Shown: in pieces, positions 33,196 through 45,878 of the stretch
Numbering within the stretch: position 1 is the first letter of the stretch
Layout of the letters: each line of letters begins with the position of its first letter
DNA from: Vicugna pacos
Taxonomy: Eukaryota > Chordata > Mammalia > Artiodactyla > Camelidae
Assembly (NCBI RefSeq): GCF_048564905.1
Contig: NC_133020.1
Span: 17,889,501 to 17,953,500 of the forward strand
Length of the DNA: 64,000 bases
Reading direction: 5' to 3'
The notes under the pieces: model-generated
Told to the model about the DNA's origin: nothing
Seen by the model: only the letters and a program-made list of their open reading frames with translations
The model's database searches: none
Translations under genes and position numbers: made by a program

Positions 33196-34105
33196 CACTT
33201 CAGGAACCCTGAGCTCTCATACTGCCCCAACCCCAAGAAGGAAGGAACTTGATCAACTCATACGCCAAGGAACATTTACTGGCACCTTCTGCATCAAGCT
33301 CTGTGCTGGGTGTTGCCCCTATGTTACCACACTAAACAGCTCACATCCACCCTGTGAGATCAGCATCAAAGATCCCATATTATAGTGGAAACACACTCAC
33401 AGCTTGAGCAACTGGTGGCCCGCTAGTAAGCAACCACGCAGACAGACAGCCTTGGATGTGATCCAGGCAGCACAGATTGACCTTGAATAGTCCTCCACTT
33501 TTCAGAGTTTCACCATCTGGTTGATCCTCCCCAGACTCCTCTAAGCTCACCAGCCTCCAGGACCCTGCCCGTCACCCTCAAAGTTCCTCTATGTCAAAGA
33601 TGCCCATCAAAGGAGGAAGGATTCTGGCCCAAGTCACAGGAAAGAGGGAAGGCTGCCCCAGCCTTTGACCTTCAGGAATGCCACCAGAGTCACCCCAAGG
33701 TCAGGGAAGCAGCTGTGAGAGATGGGGAGGCCCCTGCCTCCAAACCACTCTCTTCCTCTCCCAGTAAAGACGTCAGAAGCAAAGGGAGTGTGGGAAAGAT
33801 GAGTCACACATGTTTCCCTTTGCATCACAGACTCAGACTCTCCATCTGTGACTTGAGATAAGTCACAGGTAAGCCCAAGCAATGGCCCACAGGATGTACC
33901 GGCCACACACCTACACCCCAAGGCATCACCTTCCAACTCTGCAGAGAAAACAACTGCCTCCTTTAAAAGCCAAAGTGTTACATGAACAATGAACAATTTG
34001 AAACTGAAACTAAGAAAATAATTCCATTTACAACAGCATCAAAAAATACAATGGGGGGCAATAGCTCAGTGGTAGAACACATGCTTGGCATGCATGAGGT
34101 CCTGG
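33196..34105 (+). repeat. Left arm of a large inverted repeat
   Basis: About 910 bp whose reverse complement recurs at 35229-36141. By eye, bases 33580-34105 are identical between arms. Positions 33196-33579 show about ten substitutions and a 3-base difference (GATCAAC against GATAATCAAC). The arm holds a MIR-like remnant (about 33280-33480), otherwise unassigned DNA, a short piece of L1 ORF2-type sequence (about 33980-34050) and the 5' part of a camelid SINE. Confidence 0.93.
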
Positions 34106-34130
34106 GTTCTATCCCCAGTACCCTCATTAA
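34051..34130 (+). mobile_element. Camelid SINE head, chimeric at the inverted-repeat junction
   Basis: The first 55 bp are identical to the right-arm SINE. From 34106 on it differs (GGTTCTATCCC against GATTCAATCCC) and its tail is a different one. The repeat junction therefore falls inside this SINE. Confidence 0.88.
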
Positions 34131-34141
34131 AAAATATAATA

Positions 34142-35156
34142 GAAAACAATTCCATTTACAGTAGCATTAAAAAGAATAAAATATTTAGGAATAAATCTAA
34201 TGAGGAAAGCGCAAGACTTGTACACTGAAAGCTACAAAACAATGTTGAAAGACATCAAGGAAGATCTAAATAAATGGAAAGATACTCTGTGTTCTTATGG
34301 ATTGGAAAACTTAGTAATTTTAAGATGACAATACTCCCCAAGTCAATCTACAGATCTAATGCAATCCTTATCAAAATTCTAGCTACCTTGTTTTGCAGAA
34401 ATAGGCAAGCTAATACCAAAATTCATATGGAAATGCAAGAGATACAGAATAGCCACAATTATCTTGAAGAAGAAGAACAAAGTTGGAGGACTCACACTTC
34501 CCGATTTCAAAACTTACTACAAAGCTACTGTAATCAAAACAGTGTGGTGCTGGCACAAAGACTGGCATGCAGATCAGTGGAATAAACTCAGGAGTCCAGA
34601 AATCAACTCATGCATCATGGTCAACTGATTTTTGACAAGGGTGCCAAGACCGTTCAATGTGAAAAGAATACTCTCTTCAACAAGTGGTGCTGGGGCAACG
34701 CATATTCACAGGCAAAAGAATGAAGCTGGACCCTTATCTCAAGTCATATAAAAAAATTAACTCAAAACAGATCAAAGAAATAAAACCATAAAACTGTCAG
34801 AAACAGGTGTAAATCTGTGTGACCCTGGATTAGGCAATGATTTCTTAAATATGGTACCAAAATCACAAGCAGCAAAAGACAAAAATAGGTAAACTGGACT
34901 TTATCAAAATTTAAAACATTTGTGTATTAAAGGACACTATCAAGAAAGTCAAAAACAACCCATTAAATGGAGAAAAACATTTGAAAATCATATATTTGAT
35001 AAGAATCTAGTGTCCAGAATATATAAAGAATTCTTATAACTCAACAAAAGACAAGTAACCCAGTTTAGACATGGGGAAAGGATTTGAACAGACATTTCTC
35101 AAAGGAGATATACAAATATCCAGGAAGCACCTGCAAAGAGGCCTAGCATCATTAGT
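34142..35156 (+). mobile_element. LINE-1 ORF2 3' portion forming the spacer of the inverted repeat
   Basis: Plus-strand L1: 'gatctaaataaatggaaagatactctgtgttcttatggattgg', 'caatactccccaagtcaatctacag', 'gaccctggattaggcaatgatttctt'. ORF2 C-terminal region, multiply interrupted. It stops at the right-hand SINE. Confidence 0.85.
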
Positions 35157-35157
35157 C

Positions 35158-35282
35158 TTTTTTTTTTTTACAGGGGGAGGTATTTGGTTTATTTATTTAT
35201 TTTTTAGAGGGGGTACTGGGGATTGAATCCAGGACCTCATGCATGCCAAGCATGTGTTCTACCACTGAGCTATTGCCCCCCA
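35158..35282 (-). mobile_element. Camelid tRNA-Ala SINE, full length, minus strand
   Basis: Full copy with tail (AATAAATAAATAAACCAAATACCTCCCCCTG in parts). It overlaps the inner end of the right inverted-repeat arm. Confidence 0.92.
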
Positions 35283-36141
35283 TTGTATTTTTTGATGCTG
35301 TTGTAAATGGAATTATTTTCTTAGTTTCAGTTTCAAATTGTTCATTGTTCATGTAACACTTTGGCTTTTAAAGGAGGCAGTTGTTTTCTCTGCAGAGTTG
35401 GAAGGTGATGCCTTGGGGTGTAGGTGTGTGGCCGGTACATCCTGTGGGCCATTGCTTGGGCTTACCTGTGACTTATCTCAAGTCACAGATGGAGAGTCTG
35501 AGTCTGTGATGCAAAGGGAAACATGTGTGACTCATCTTTCCCACACTCCCTTTGCTTCTGACGTCTTTACTGGGAGAGGAAGAGAGTGGTTTGGAGGCAG
35601 GGGCCTCCCCATCTCTCACAGCTGCTTCCCTGACCTTGGGGTGACTCTGGTGGCATTCCTGAAGGTCAAAGGCTGGGGCAGCCTTCCCTCTTTCCTGTGA
35701 CTTGGGCCAGAATCCTTCCTCCTTTGATGGGCATCTTTGACATAGAGGAACTTTGGGGGTGACGGGCAGGGTCCTGGAAGCTGGTAAGCTTAGAGGAGTC
35801 TGGGGAGGATCAACCAGATGGTGAAACTCTGAAAAGTGGAGGATTATTCAAGGTCAATCTGTGCTGCTTGGATCACATCCAAGGCTGTCTCTCTGCCTGG
35901 TTGCTTACTAGCGGGCCACCAGTTGCTCAAGCTGTGAGTGTGTTTCCACTATAATATGGGATCTTTGATGCTGATCTCACAGGGTGGATGTGAGCTGTTC
36001 AGTGTGGTAACACAGGGGCAACACCCAGCACAGAGCTTGATGCAGAAGGTGCCAGTAAATGTTCCTTGGCATATGAGTTGATTATCAAGTTCCTTCCTTC
36101 TTGGGGTTGGGGCAGTATGAGAGCTCAGGGTTCCTGAAGTG
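35229..36141 (-). repeat. Right arm of the large inverted repeat
   Basis: Reverse complement of the left arm. It begins inside the full-length minus-strand SINE at 35158-35282 and ends at GAAGTG (36141), after which similarity stops at once (GTGCAG here, ATTAG beyond the left arm). The arms are separated by 1,123 bp, mostly L1. Confidence 0.93.
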
Positions 36142-36610
36142 GTGCAGAGCTCATAATGGAAGGGAAACAGTGAAGAAATGCAGCAGGAGGAGATTTATGG
36201 GACAAATCTCACCTTTACTAGAGTCCCGAGTTAGCAGCGGGAGCTTTAGGAAGTGCGATGGGGAGGCTTCTGTGGCTGAGGAGATCCTATCACATTTTCA
36301 TGCTAAAGCAATGTGACAGGCAGGCTAGGTACAGCTGCGAGAAACAGGATATTGCAAATTCGTGTGTTTTGATATTTGAGAGCACAGAAAAAAAGTCTGT
36401 GCATAGTTACTGGAATTTTAAACAAATACTAGTTTATTAAAATAGTCAATTTCAAAATCTAGTTTTCCTTATGTTCTTTAAGTTCAAAAATAAATTATTA
36501 TTCTGTTATGAATATAATAACATTTTATATCTTGTTTTTCTTTCATTTCAACCTATAGGTTGTGTATGACTATAATAGAGTAAAACAAAGACAATGATCT
36601 TCACTTTTAT
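36142..36610. other. Intergenic, no feature
   Basis: AT-rich DNA, no gene seen. Confidence 0.35.
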
Positions 36611-36611
36611 T

Positions 36612-39600
36612 GGGCATTTTTTATGGTGATAAAGTATGCAACAAAATTACCATCTTAACAATTAGATATCCAGTTCAATAGTATTAAATAGTCATATTTT
36701 TGTGCAACCATCACCACTATTCATCCCCGAAACACTTTTCATTTTGTAAAACTGAAACTATACCCATTAAACAAAAATTCCATTCTCCCCTCCTCCTAGC
36801 CCCTGGCAACCACCTTTTCTACTTTCTGTTGTTGTGATTTTGACTATTCTAAGTACCTCATCTAAGTGGAATCGTACAGTTTTTGTCTTTTTGTGACAGG
36901 CTTGCTTTGCTTAGCATGATGTCCTCAGGTTCATCCATGTTGTAGCATATTGCAGAATTTCCTTCCTCTTTAAGGCTGAATAATATTCTACTTTATGTGT
37001 ATACCATGTTTTGCTTATTCATTCATCTGTCAATGGACACGTGGGTTGCTTCCACATTTTAGCTATTGAATAATGCTGCTGTAAACATGGATATACAAAC
37101 TGAAAGCCGGATAGACCCTGCTTTCAATTCTTTTGGGTATATACCCACAAATGTAATTGCTGGATCATATGGTAATTCTACTTTTAACTTTTTTAGGAGC
37201 CATCATACTATTTTCCACGGTGGCTGTACCATTTTAGATTCCTACCAACAGTACACAAGGTTTCCAATTTTTCCACATTCTTTCCAACACTTATTTTCTA
37301 TTTTTTTTGGTAGTAGCCATCCTAATGTGTGTGAGGTGGTGTCTCATCGTAGTTTTGATCTGCATTTCCCTAATGATTAGTGATGTTGATCATCTTTTCA
37401 CATGCTTATTGACCATTCATTTATTTTCTTTGGAGAAATGTCTATTCAAGTTCTTTGCACATTTGTGATTTTCTGTCTCTCTGTGATTTAGTCTTGGTAG
37501 GTTTTGTGTTTCTAAGAATTTACTCATTTTGTCTAGGTTACTTAATTTGTTGTTGTACAATTGTTCATAGTACTCTCCTATAATCCTTTTTATTTCTGTA
37601 AAATAGGTAGTAATGCCCCCACTTTCATTTCTGATTTCAGTAATTTGATTCTTCTTTTTCTCTTAGTTCATCTAACTAAATGTTTGCCAATTTTGTTGAT
37701 CTTTTTGAAGAACCAACTTTTGGTTTCATTGATTTTCTCTATTGTTTTTCTGTTCTCTATTTCGTTATCTCTACCCTAATCTGTATTATTTACTTCTTCT
37801 GCTAGCTTTGGGTCTAGTTTGTTCTTCTTTCTTTTAGTTCCTTAAGTTGTAAAGTTAGGTTGTTGATTTGAAATCTTGTTTTCTTTTTTAATGTAAGTGT
37901 TTATTGCTATAAACAACACATTTGCTGCATCCTCACAGTTTTGATATGTTGTGTTTTTATTTGCATTTATCTCTGAGTATTTTCTAATTTCCCTTATGAT
38001 TTCCTCTTTGATCCATTGGTTGTTTAAAAATATGTTATTTAATTTCCACAATATTGTGAATTTTACAGTTTTCCTTTTGTTACTAATTCCTAACTTCATT
38101 CCATTGTGATCCAAGAAGATATCTTATATATCTACCTTTTAAATTCTCCTGAGACTTAATTTGTTGTCTAACATATGGCCTATCCTGGAAAATGTTACAT
38201 GTGTAGTTAAGAATGCGTATGCTGTTGTTGCTGGGTAGTGTTCTGTGTATGTCTGTTAGGCCCAGCTGATGTACTGTGTTAACTTCGCTATTTCCTTGCT
38301 TATCTTTTGTCTGGTTGTTCTGTCATAATTGTGAGGGGGGTCTTGACTTCTCCAGCTATTACTGTAGAACTGTTTATTTCTCCCTTCAGTTCTGTCCGTT
38401 TTTGTTTGTATATATTTTGATGGTCTGTCATTAGGTACATATATGTTTATAATGATTGTATCTTCTTGCTACATCGAACCTTTTATTAATTTATAATGTC
38501 CTTTGTCTCTTGTAAACTTTTTTGATTTAAAGTCTTATTTTGTCTGATATTAGTGTAGCCACTCTTGCTTTGTTTTTGTTACTATTTGCATGAAGTATCT
38601 TTTTCATCTTTTCACTTTCTATCTGTTTATGTCTTTGGATCTCAAGTGAGTCTCTTGTAGACAGCACATAGTTGAGTCATGTGTTTTTATCCATTCTGCA
38701 AATCTCTGTCTTTTTATTGGAGAACTTAATCCATGTACATTTAAGGTAATTACTGATAAGGAGGGACTTACTTCTGTCATTGTGCTATTTATTTTCTATA
38801 TGCCTCATAGCTATTCCTCCCTTATTTTCTGCATTCCTGTCTTTTTTTGCATTTAGTTGATTTTTTGTAATGAAATATTTATATTCCTTTCTCATTTTCT
38901 TTTGTGTGTATTCTATAGTTGTTTTCTTTGTGGTTACCATATGGATTACATTTAACATCGTAAGGTTATAACACTATGGTTTGAATTTATACCAGCTTAA
39001 TTTAAATAACACACAAAACTGCGCTCCTTTACAGCACCATCTCCACATCTTTTCATTTACTGATGTCACAGAATTACATTTTATACATTGTGTACCCCAA
39101 AACATAAACTAATAATTCTTTTAAATGCATTAGTCTCTTAAATTATGTAGAAAACAAGACTTGAGGTCACACTTCAAGGTTTCAGTAATACTAGCTTTTA
39201 CATTAATAATTGTTTTTCTTTCAAGTATTAGTCTTTTAAATCTTGTAGAAAACAAAAGGTGCAGTTACAAACCACTCTTATGATAATACCAGCTTTTCTA
39301 ATTGTCCACGTATTTGCCTTTACTGAGATCTTTATTTCTCCATGTAGCTTTGAGTTTTTGTCTAGTGTCCTTTTATTTCACCTTGCAGGACTCCCTTGAG
39401 CATTTCTTGCAGGGCAGGTCTAACTGGCATGGTTTCCCACAGCTTTTGTTTATCTTGGAATGTCTTAATTTCTCCCTCACTTTTGAAGGACAGTTTTGCT
39501 AGACAGAGTATTCTCTGTTGTTGTTATTTTTTTCTCTTAGCACTTCGAATGCATTGGCCCACCATCTTCTGGCCTCCGAAGTTTCTGATGAGAAATACAC

Positions 39601-41045
39601 TGATAACGTTACTGAGTGTCCCCTGTGCATGATGATCTGCTTTTCTCCTGCTGCTTTCAAGACTCTCTCTTTGTCTTTGCCTTTTGAATGTTTGATTATA
39701 TTGTGTATCAATGTGGGCCTCTTGGAGTCCATCTTATCTGGCATTTATTGAACTTCTTGGATGTTTATATTTATGTCTTGGCATCAAACCTGAGAAGTTT
39801 TCAAGCCATTATTTCTTCAGATGATCTATCTGCCACTTTCTCTCTCTCTCGGCCTTCAGGGGCTCCCATGACGTGTAGGCTGATCCTCTTCATGGTTTCC
39901 TGCAGGTCCCTCAGGCTTTGTTTTCTTTTCTTCAGTCCTTCCCCCCACCCCCCCTTTCCTTAGACTTGATATTTCCATTGTCCTATCTTCAAGTTCTCTG
40001 ACTCCTTCTTTGCTTGCTCAAATTTGCCTCTGAACCCATCCAGTGAATTTTTCATTTCAGTTATTGTACTCTTCAGCTCCAGAATTTCTTTTAAGTTATC
40101 TTTACATTTTCTATTTCTTTATTCTTATTTCCATTTTGTTTATACATGGTTTTCTTGACATTCTCCACATCTTTCCTTTAGTTTTTTGAGCATCTTTAAG
40201 ACAGTTGTTTTAAAGTCTTTGTCTGATAGATCTTCCAGGAGGTCTTTTTCAGGGGCAGGTTCTGTTGGTCTATCTTTTCCCTTGGCCACACTTTCCTGTG
40301 ACTTTGTGTGCCTTGTGAGTTTCTGTCGTTGTTGATCACGGGATATTTGACTCCAATAACGTGTTAACTCTGGAAATCAGATTCTCCCGCTTACCCAGGG
40401 CTTGTTGCTTTTGTTATTCTTATTGTTTATTTATTTATTCATTTGGATTGTTGTAGGCTTTTTCTGTGCTGAGGACCAGTTTTCGGTATAAGCTTAAGGT
40501 CTTCTCAGGCTTTTTCTGAGCCTTTCCTTAGCTAGGCATACATTGTCACTTTCTAGTTTCCCCCATATTTGTAGTTGTTTTTGAATATCCTAGTCTTTCA
40601 TGTCTGGCTCCTGAAAAAGGAAAACAGAAAAACATGGAGGGGAAGGGCACTGGCCCTTTAAGTACCCCCCTCCCACTGCCAAGTCACATCAGCTGCAGGG
40701 GGAGGGGCTTGTAACAAGACGGGGAGATGCAACAACAATGGCTGCTGGCCTCTTTGTCTGCTGCTCTGTGATTGGGAGCAGCAATCAACAATCAGGGCAT
40801 AGATCCCCAATATTTAGAAGACAGGGTCTTTTTTGCCCACCCTGGCTTCCCCAAGCTGTGTGCCAGCTGCTCCAGGAACACAAGCACAGCTGCCTGTCAC
40901 CTGACTGGGGATAAGGGGTGGGTTAATGGCCAAAACTAACCAAAATGAACCATAATCTACCCTCCACGTCTTTCCCTGGACATTGCAAGTCTTCAACAGA
41001 CTCCAGGGTTCCAAAGGAGTTACATTAGACAGAGTTGGCCAGTAG
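36612..41045 (-). mobile_element. Large LINE-1 / HAL1 block, antisense
   Basis: 4.4 kb of antisense L1-lineage sequence: 3' part (36612-37470), ORF2 middle ('tttgttgatctttttgaagaaccaacttttggtttc', about 37690), and from about 39300 the 5'/ORF1 side resembling HAL1 (half-L1), reaching 'agacagggtcttttttgcccaccc' (40820) and 'tccagggttccaaaggagttac' (41005). Possibly more than one insertion. All reading frames are decayed. Confidence 0.7.
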
Positions 41046-41689
41046 GGGAGAGCTTGGAAGGACCAAGCGGAGCCTGCATCTGTCCCTTACCACCTCCAGC
41101 CTGGATGACTTGGGCTGTCTGCAGAAGGACCTGGCACCTTCCGCCATGGAGATGCTCCCATGCCTGGCCCTGAAATTGGCGCAGCTGAAGGGGAAGATCC
41201 GACAGGAGGAGGAAGCCCTGCAGGACCGGACAAAGTGAACCAGCAGAGCAGCAATGATGCACGGACTGCAGCCGCCTAGCACCCACGCTGACCTTCAGAA
41301 TGAGGGCCTCTGCTTCAGTTCTACCTCTCCACCTTCCAAACCTCACACGATTCTCTCGTGGCTGACCCTAACCTGGAAGCATAAGGGAGGGAGTTCGAAG
41401 AAATGTGGTTTCTTCTTAGCTAAGCTGACACATTACAATGTCACCACGTTAATTCCAAGTCTTCCTGGAGTGAAAAGAACACCTGCCTTCTAAGCGAACA
41501 GTTTTAGTATCTCAGGTGGACAATGTATGACCATGATCCGTGATTACCATCTCAAGAAGACTTAAGCTGTCCATTTGCCAGAGATTTGTGGCTAGGAGGG
41601 CCCACATAGGTTTAGGTAATTCTTCTTGATAGAGTACACTAAGTTTCCTGAAATGTTTTAAACTCCTCAATTCCATTATAAGTTTAATA
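41046..41689. other. Unassigned segment with a short open frame
   Basis: Contains 41035-41238 (+), 67 codons ending LAQLKGKIRQEEEALQDRTK, Leu/Lys/Glu-rich as in a helical segment. I do not recognise it. It has no obvious splice sites, and could be leftover of a retroposed mRNA or chance. Confidence 0.3.
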
Positions 41690-41777
41690 CTTTTTTAAAT
41701 GGAGGTACTGGGGATTGAAACCAGGACCTTGCACATGCCACGCATAAAATCTACCACAGAACTATTCTCACCCCCGG
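41690..41777 (-). mobile_element. Older camelid tRNA-Ala SINE, minus strand
   Basis: Head only, with more substitutions than the other copies (GGTTTCAATCCC, GTGGTAGATTTT), hence an older insertion. Confidence 0.8.
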
Positions 41778-43550
41778 TACATGGAGTATTTTTGATTTTG
41801 TCTACGTCGGTACCCTTCTGCTGGTTTTAGATTTGCATCCTGCCTTCTGGGTGCACCCTTGCTGCAGTCCTTGCTAGTCTGGGATCTCCACTCAAGTGCA
41901 GCTATTTTTGGTAACTCTTCCCTTAGGCCTCAGTGAATACTGGATCCTTTTATTCTTCTTGTGTGAGCAGGTCACAACTCTAGAGCTGTTTTAATGATGT
42001 CACAAGGGCATCTGCAGACCTCTCCAGGGCTCTGCTCACAACCCTGAAATCACACTGAAGACTGAGCCCTGAGCGAGGACCCCGCAGGCCCAGGACTGAT
42101 CTGGGGAGTGGGGAGCAGAAGCTTGCGCGCTGCGTTCATCCTGGATCAAGATCTTCACAATTCAAATTACACATTCAGGGCAGAATCCGAGGAAGGTGCA
42201 GGGTCACCTCCAGGGAAAGGATGAAGCCAGCAAGAACACACAAACGTTGCACTGAAAGGAGCAATGAGGCCTCCTGGGGGACACTGAGCGTAGGTAGAAG
42301 GGCTTTATGGGCCGATTGTATACCCAGGAGCTTCAGGCTTTGGCTCATAGCTGGAGAAGCTTCTCTGCTTTCCTGAGTCACACTCCTGATTTGAGCAGAG
42401 GCAAAGATGCTCTTGTACCATCTGTCTGGGCTTTGGGTGCCCCCTTGCGGCAGGATAGTGATTCTGGTCTTTAGAGGGTCCCACGCCCTCTCAGAATCCA
42501 GTCTTTGCCTTTAAGGCCATCATTGTTAAAACATCAGTGCAGGGGTCCCAGGCACCTGACGTCCCCCTAGAGCTTTCCTGTGTCTGCAGAGCAGGCTGGG
42601 TTTCAGTGAGTCCTAGGGATTTGGGGAAGCCCCTGAAGGAGGGCCACTGGTATGGGCCCAGTCTGTTGCTGTTGAGGAATCTGTCTTCAGTATGACCCAA
42701 AAGGGTATTATCAGATCTTAAAATCCCCTGTACTTCCCAGCCTATTTTAGCCCAGACTCTAGACCACTCTAGTGGTTCTTATCAGCTTCTTTGGGGTCAA
42801 AGGGCTTCTCTGAGAATCTGAAGAAAGATGTCTATCTGTCTTTGGAGAATGCACATGCACACAGAGTTGTGAATAGGATTTCAGAGAGTTCGTGCACTCT
42901 TTGGGGATTCAGGGGATGGTCTGCAAAAGCCGCTGCTCCTGACCTCTGCTTCTGTTCGTCTCTCAGACGCTTGATGCCCTTGAATAGATTTGCTGCCTTT
43001 CTGGGGAGACCAACGCTGTCCCCTTGAGGACAATATCTCTGGAGAAGGAGGTAGGACCCAGGGTAAAATTTCCTCTCTTGAGAGAAGTAACATTAGCTTC
43101 AAAGAGGCCAAAGAGCTCCCTTGTGTAGAAAAACAGTCATTCCTTTTGTGAAAGTATCTGAGAAAGATAAATAACAGGCGTAGTTAATTCACATAACAAA
43201 GTGAAAAGTAAGCCAGTCTCTGGGTTTCCTAAAGCAATTCCTCTTAAACTGTGTTTCAGATGGTCTGAAATGTCTCTGAAAAGTCTCAGAGGCAAGACAG
43301 ATTATCTAAGAGATTCAAAAAATTTATATAACCTGCTTCCAGAGTAGAACTTAAACTGATCCATGTCCCTTTAGGTTGCACCTTTTTAAAGGGGTTTTCT
43401 TTTAGTTGGATTCGATTCTTTTCATTTGCTCACCAACTAGTTACTTAATGCATATTGGAAAAGAGAGTTCTGGAGTTGGCAGCAATGTCAGGCATCTCTT
43501 TTTCTGATTCCTTTATTCTCAGTCAAGCATCATGAGGACCAGGGAGGTAA
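41778..43550. other. Intergenic, no feature
   Basis: No gene, RNA gene or named repeat recognised in this mostly unique-looking stretch. Confidence 0.35.
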
Positions 43551-43554
43551 AATA

Positions 43555-44475
43555 CCACTCATTCATTCATTCAAGTTTGTTGATCACTTCCTATGTGTCA
43601 GGAACTGGACTTTGTATGAGGAATAAAAGAGGAATGAGCACTGAGAGTAATCTAATGGGTGTAAGAGGTATATAGGCAAGCAACCATAATTCAGTAACGA
43701 TAATTGCTTTAATGGAGGCTATTCCAAAAGCACTACATCTGCCAGAGTGAGATGACTTCACAGAGGAGGTCGAGGTCGAGCTGAGACTTGGTGTTTGAGT
43801 AGGAGGTTGCCAGGTGGGCCGGCTGTGTTTGTTCCAGGCTTTGGGAATGATATGCAGGTTGGTCCATGCAATACGTTGCCAGGCCGCAGTACGAGCAGGG
43901 CCGGAAAGCCAGCCTGCATTCCACTGGGAAGAAGGCATACTTTTTCCTAAATTTCATAAAGGCACAGTAAGGACTACCAGTCTGGAGATGTGGGCAAAGG
44001 CATAGAAATGCACGAGAGCAAAGTGTGCTCTGAGACCCACTGACCCAGAATTGCTGGTGTAAAAGCAGAGGGAGAGGTGATGAGTCTGGACAGGTGAGTC
44101 TGGGCAGGTGAGTGAGGCCAGGTCATGAAGGGCTTTTGCTTTGGCCATAACGTTGGCAGTGATGATGCTGGGAATGGACCCTGGGTGTCTTCTGTCCAGA
44201 TCATTACTCCTCCTGCAGCACCAGATTCCCTCTAATTAGATGCTGAGCTCGGTTCTGGGTGCTGGTGAGGATACAGCGAGGAATATACACCGGCCTTGCC
44301 CTTGGGGTGTATAGTCGAGGAAGGGTGCAAGACCGAATTCGCAAAGTGTAAAATGTGACAAGTAGCAGATAGAGGGAGAAGAAGGAGCCCAGGGCAAAAC
44401 TCATCACCCAAAGTGATTTGCCTAAGGCTCCATGCCGTAAGCCAGAGTTCAAGGTCAGGGCTGTCTGACGTCAAA
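43555..44475. repeat. Ancient L2/MIR-type remnants
   Basis: 'cattcattcattcaagtttgttgatcacttcctatgtgtcagg' and a second similar motif at about 44228 ('tgctgagctcggttctgggtgctggtgaggatacagc') are typical of very old L2/MIR ends. Boundaries are approximate. Confidence 0.4.
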
Positions 44476-44479
44476 GCCT

Positions 44480-44945
44480 TAAAAATGCCCACCCTCTTTA
44501 ACTCAACAATTCCACGTCTAGGAATCTATCCTAGGGAAATAACTGAAGATGTGTGCAAAGATTTAGCTGTAAGGATGGTCTGTGAAAAAATTTTATAATA
44601 GCAAACATTTTTTGTAAAAGGAAACAATCCAAATGTCCAGCAATAAGAGACTGGGTAAGTAGACTGTATTATAAATGATGGAATACAAAATAGCGACTGT
44701 AATAATGTTTTTAAAGTATATATATTAATAGAGATAAAGGTTCACAATACATTATTCAATGAAATAAGCAGTTTAAGCCGCATCCTGCATAATGCTGTTT
44801 TTGTAAATGTATAGAAGAATTTATACCTGGTAGGGCACAGGAGTGATTAACATTTAAAGGGATGTGATGATGGGTGACTTTTATTTTATACTTTTTGCTA
44901 ACCTTGAATCTTATTATTTTTTTCCCATAATACTAGGTCTTACTT
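44480..44945 (+). mobile_element. LINE-1 3' remnant, plus strand
   Basis: 'caacaattccacgtctaggaatctatcctagggaaataa' and 'acaatccaaatgtccagcaataagagactggg' are L1 ORF2 3' end/3' UTR phrases. Confidence 0.7.
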
Positions 44946-45139
44946 ACGTAATAATAACAAATGAAATTATAAAAGAGCATCTTAACCCAAGTCAGGCCAT
45001 CCAACCAGCTCTGGCTGTTTAATAGATAAGTTAACAGGACAGTCCCTAAATCTTAACGCCCTAGAGATAGATCATTGTGCACCTTCATCTCTGATGATAT
45101 CATCTAGGAAGATTTGCAATGTGGTGGGGTGCAGAAGTC

Positions 45140-45312
45140 CCTGAAAAGAGCTTTTTTTTTTTTTTAAAGAAGTCTGACATTTGTTTTCAAGTGTAACTTA
45201 CATGCAATAAAACACATAGATTTTAAGTATACAGTTTGATTAATTTTGACATTTGTGTACACCCATAGAACCACTGTTCCAATCAAGTTATGGAATAGTT
45301 CCATCACCCTAT
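45140..45312 (-). mobile_element. LINE-1 remnant, antisense
   Basis: Starts at the oligo-T run and reads as an antisense L1 3' region ('cttacatgcaataaaacacatagattttaagtatacagtttg'). Confidence 0.6.
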
Positions 45313-45878
45313 TGTGTCCACCCTCTTGTTGCTTGTTTTCTGTTTGTACCGTCTGCAGTACTGCCCACTGACAGAAGCAAGGCTGTCAAGGGCCCCACAC
45401 CTCAGGGAGGCCCGTGCTTTGCAGTGCCTTCCTCAAACACTTCTAAGTCCTCCTCTAATGCCTTGGACCAGGCAGCCTGACAGTGCCATCTGGGCAGGGT
45501 GCCTCCCGGCCACCCCTGGTCCTGCTGGGTCTCCACCCTCAGAACGGTGCTGCTGCACTGATTTTGGGTGACTCAACTTCACACAGGACAAGTCCGGGGC
45601 TCTGGGATGTTGATACATACAGCCTATTGCCAACCCTCGTGCTTGAGTCATATGTGGGGGTTGTGGGTCAGCTCTCCTCTGTCTGTGTTGCTACCATGGT
45701 ACTGCCTCCTCTCTGTAGCATTCAAGGGGGTGGCCATCCTTCAGCCGTGTCACACCCATGCTCCAAGGGCAGTCAACTCACTCCCCACAGGCTCTGAACT
45801 TGCCTCCAACTGATACGGTGGTGTCTGTGCTTCTGGGTCAGTTTCTCTCTCTTTTTTTGGTAACAGCTTTGAGACCTT
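45313..45878. other. Intergenic, no feature
   Basis: Several short frames stay open, but none has a domain or splice context I can support. Confidence 0.35.

Noticed and set aside
33634-33996. Open frame of 120 codons, with an identical one at 35338-35700 on the other strand
   Set aside because: The identity is due to the inverted repeat, not to protein conservation. There is no domain, signal peptide or splice context, and the surrounding DNA is intergenic repeat.
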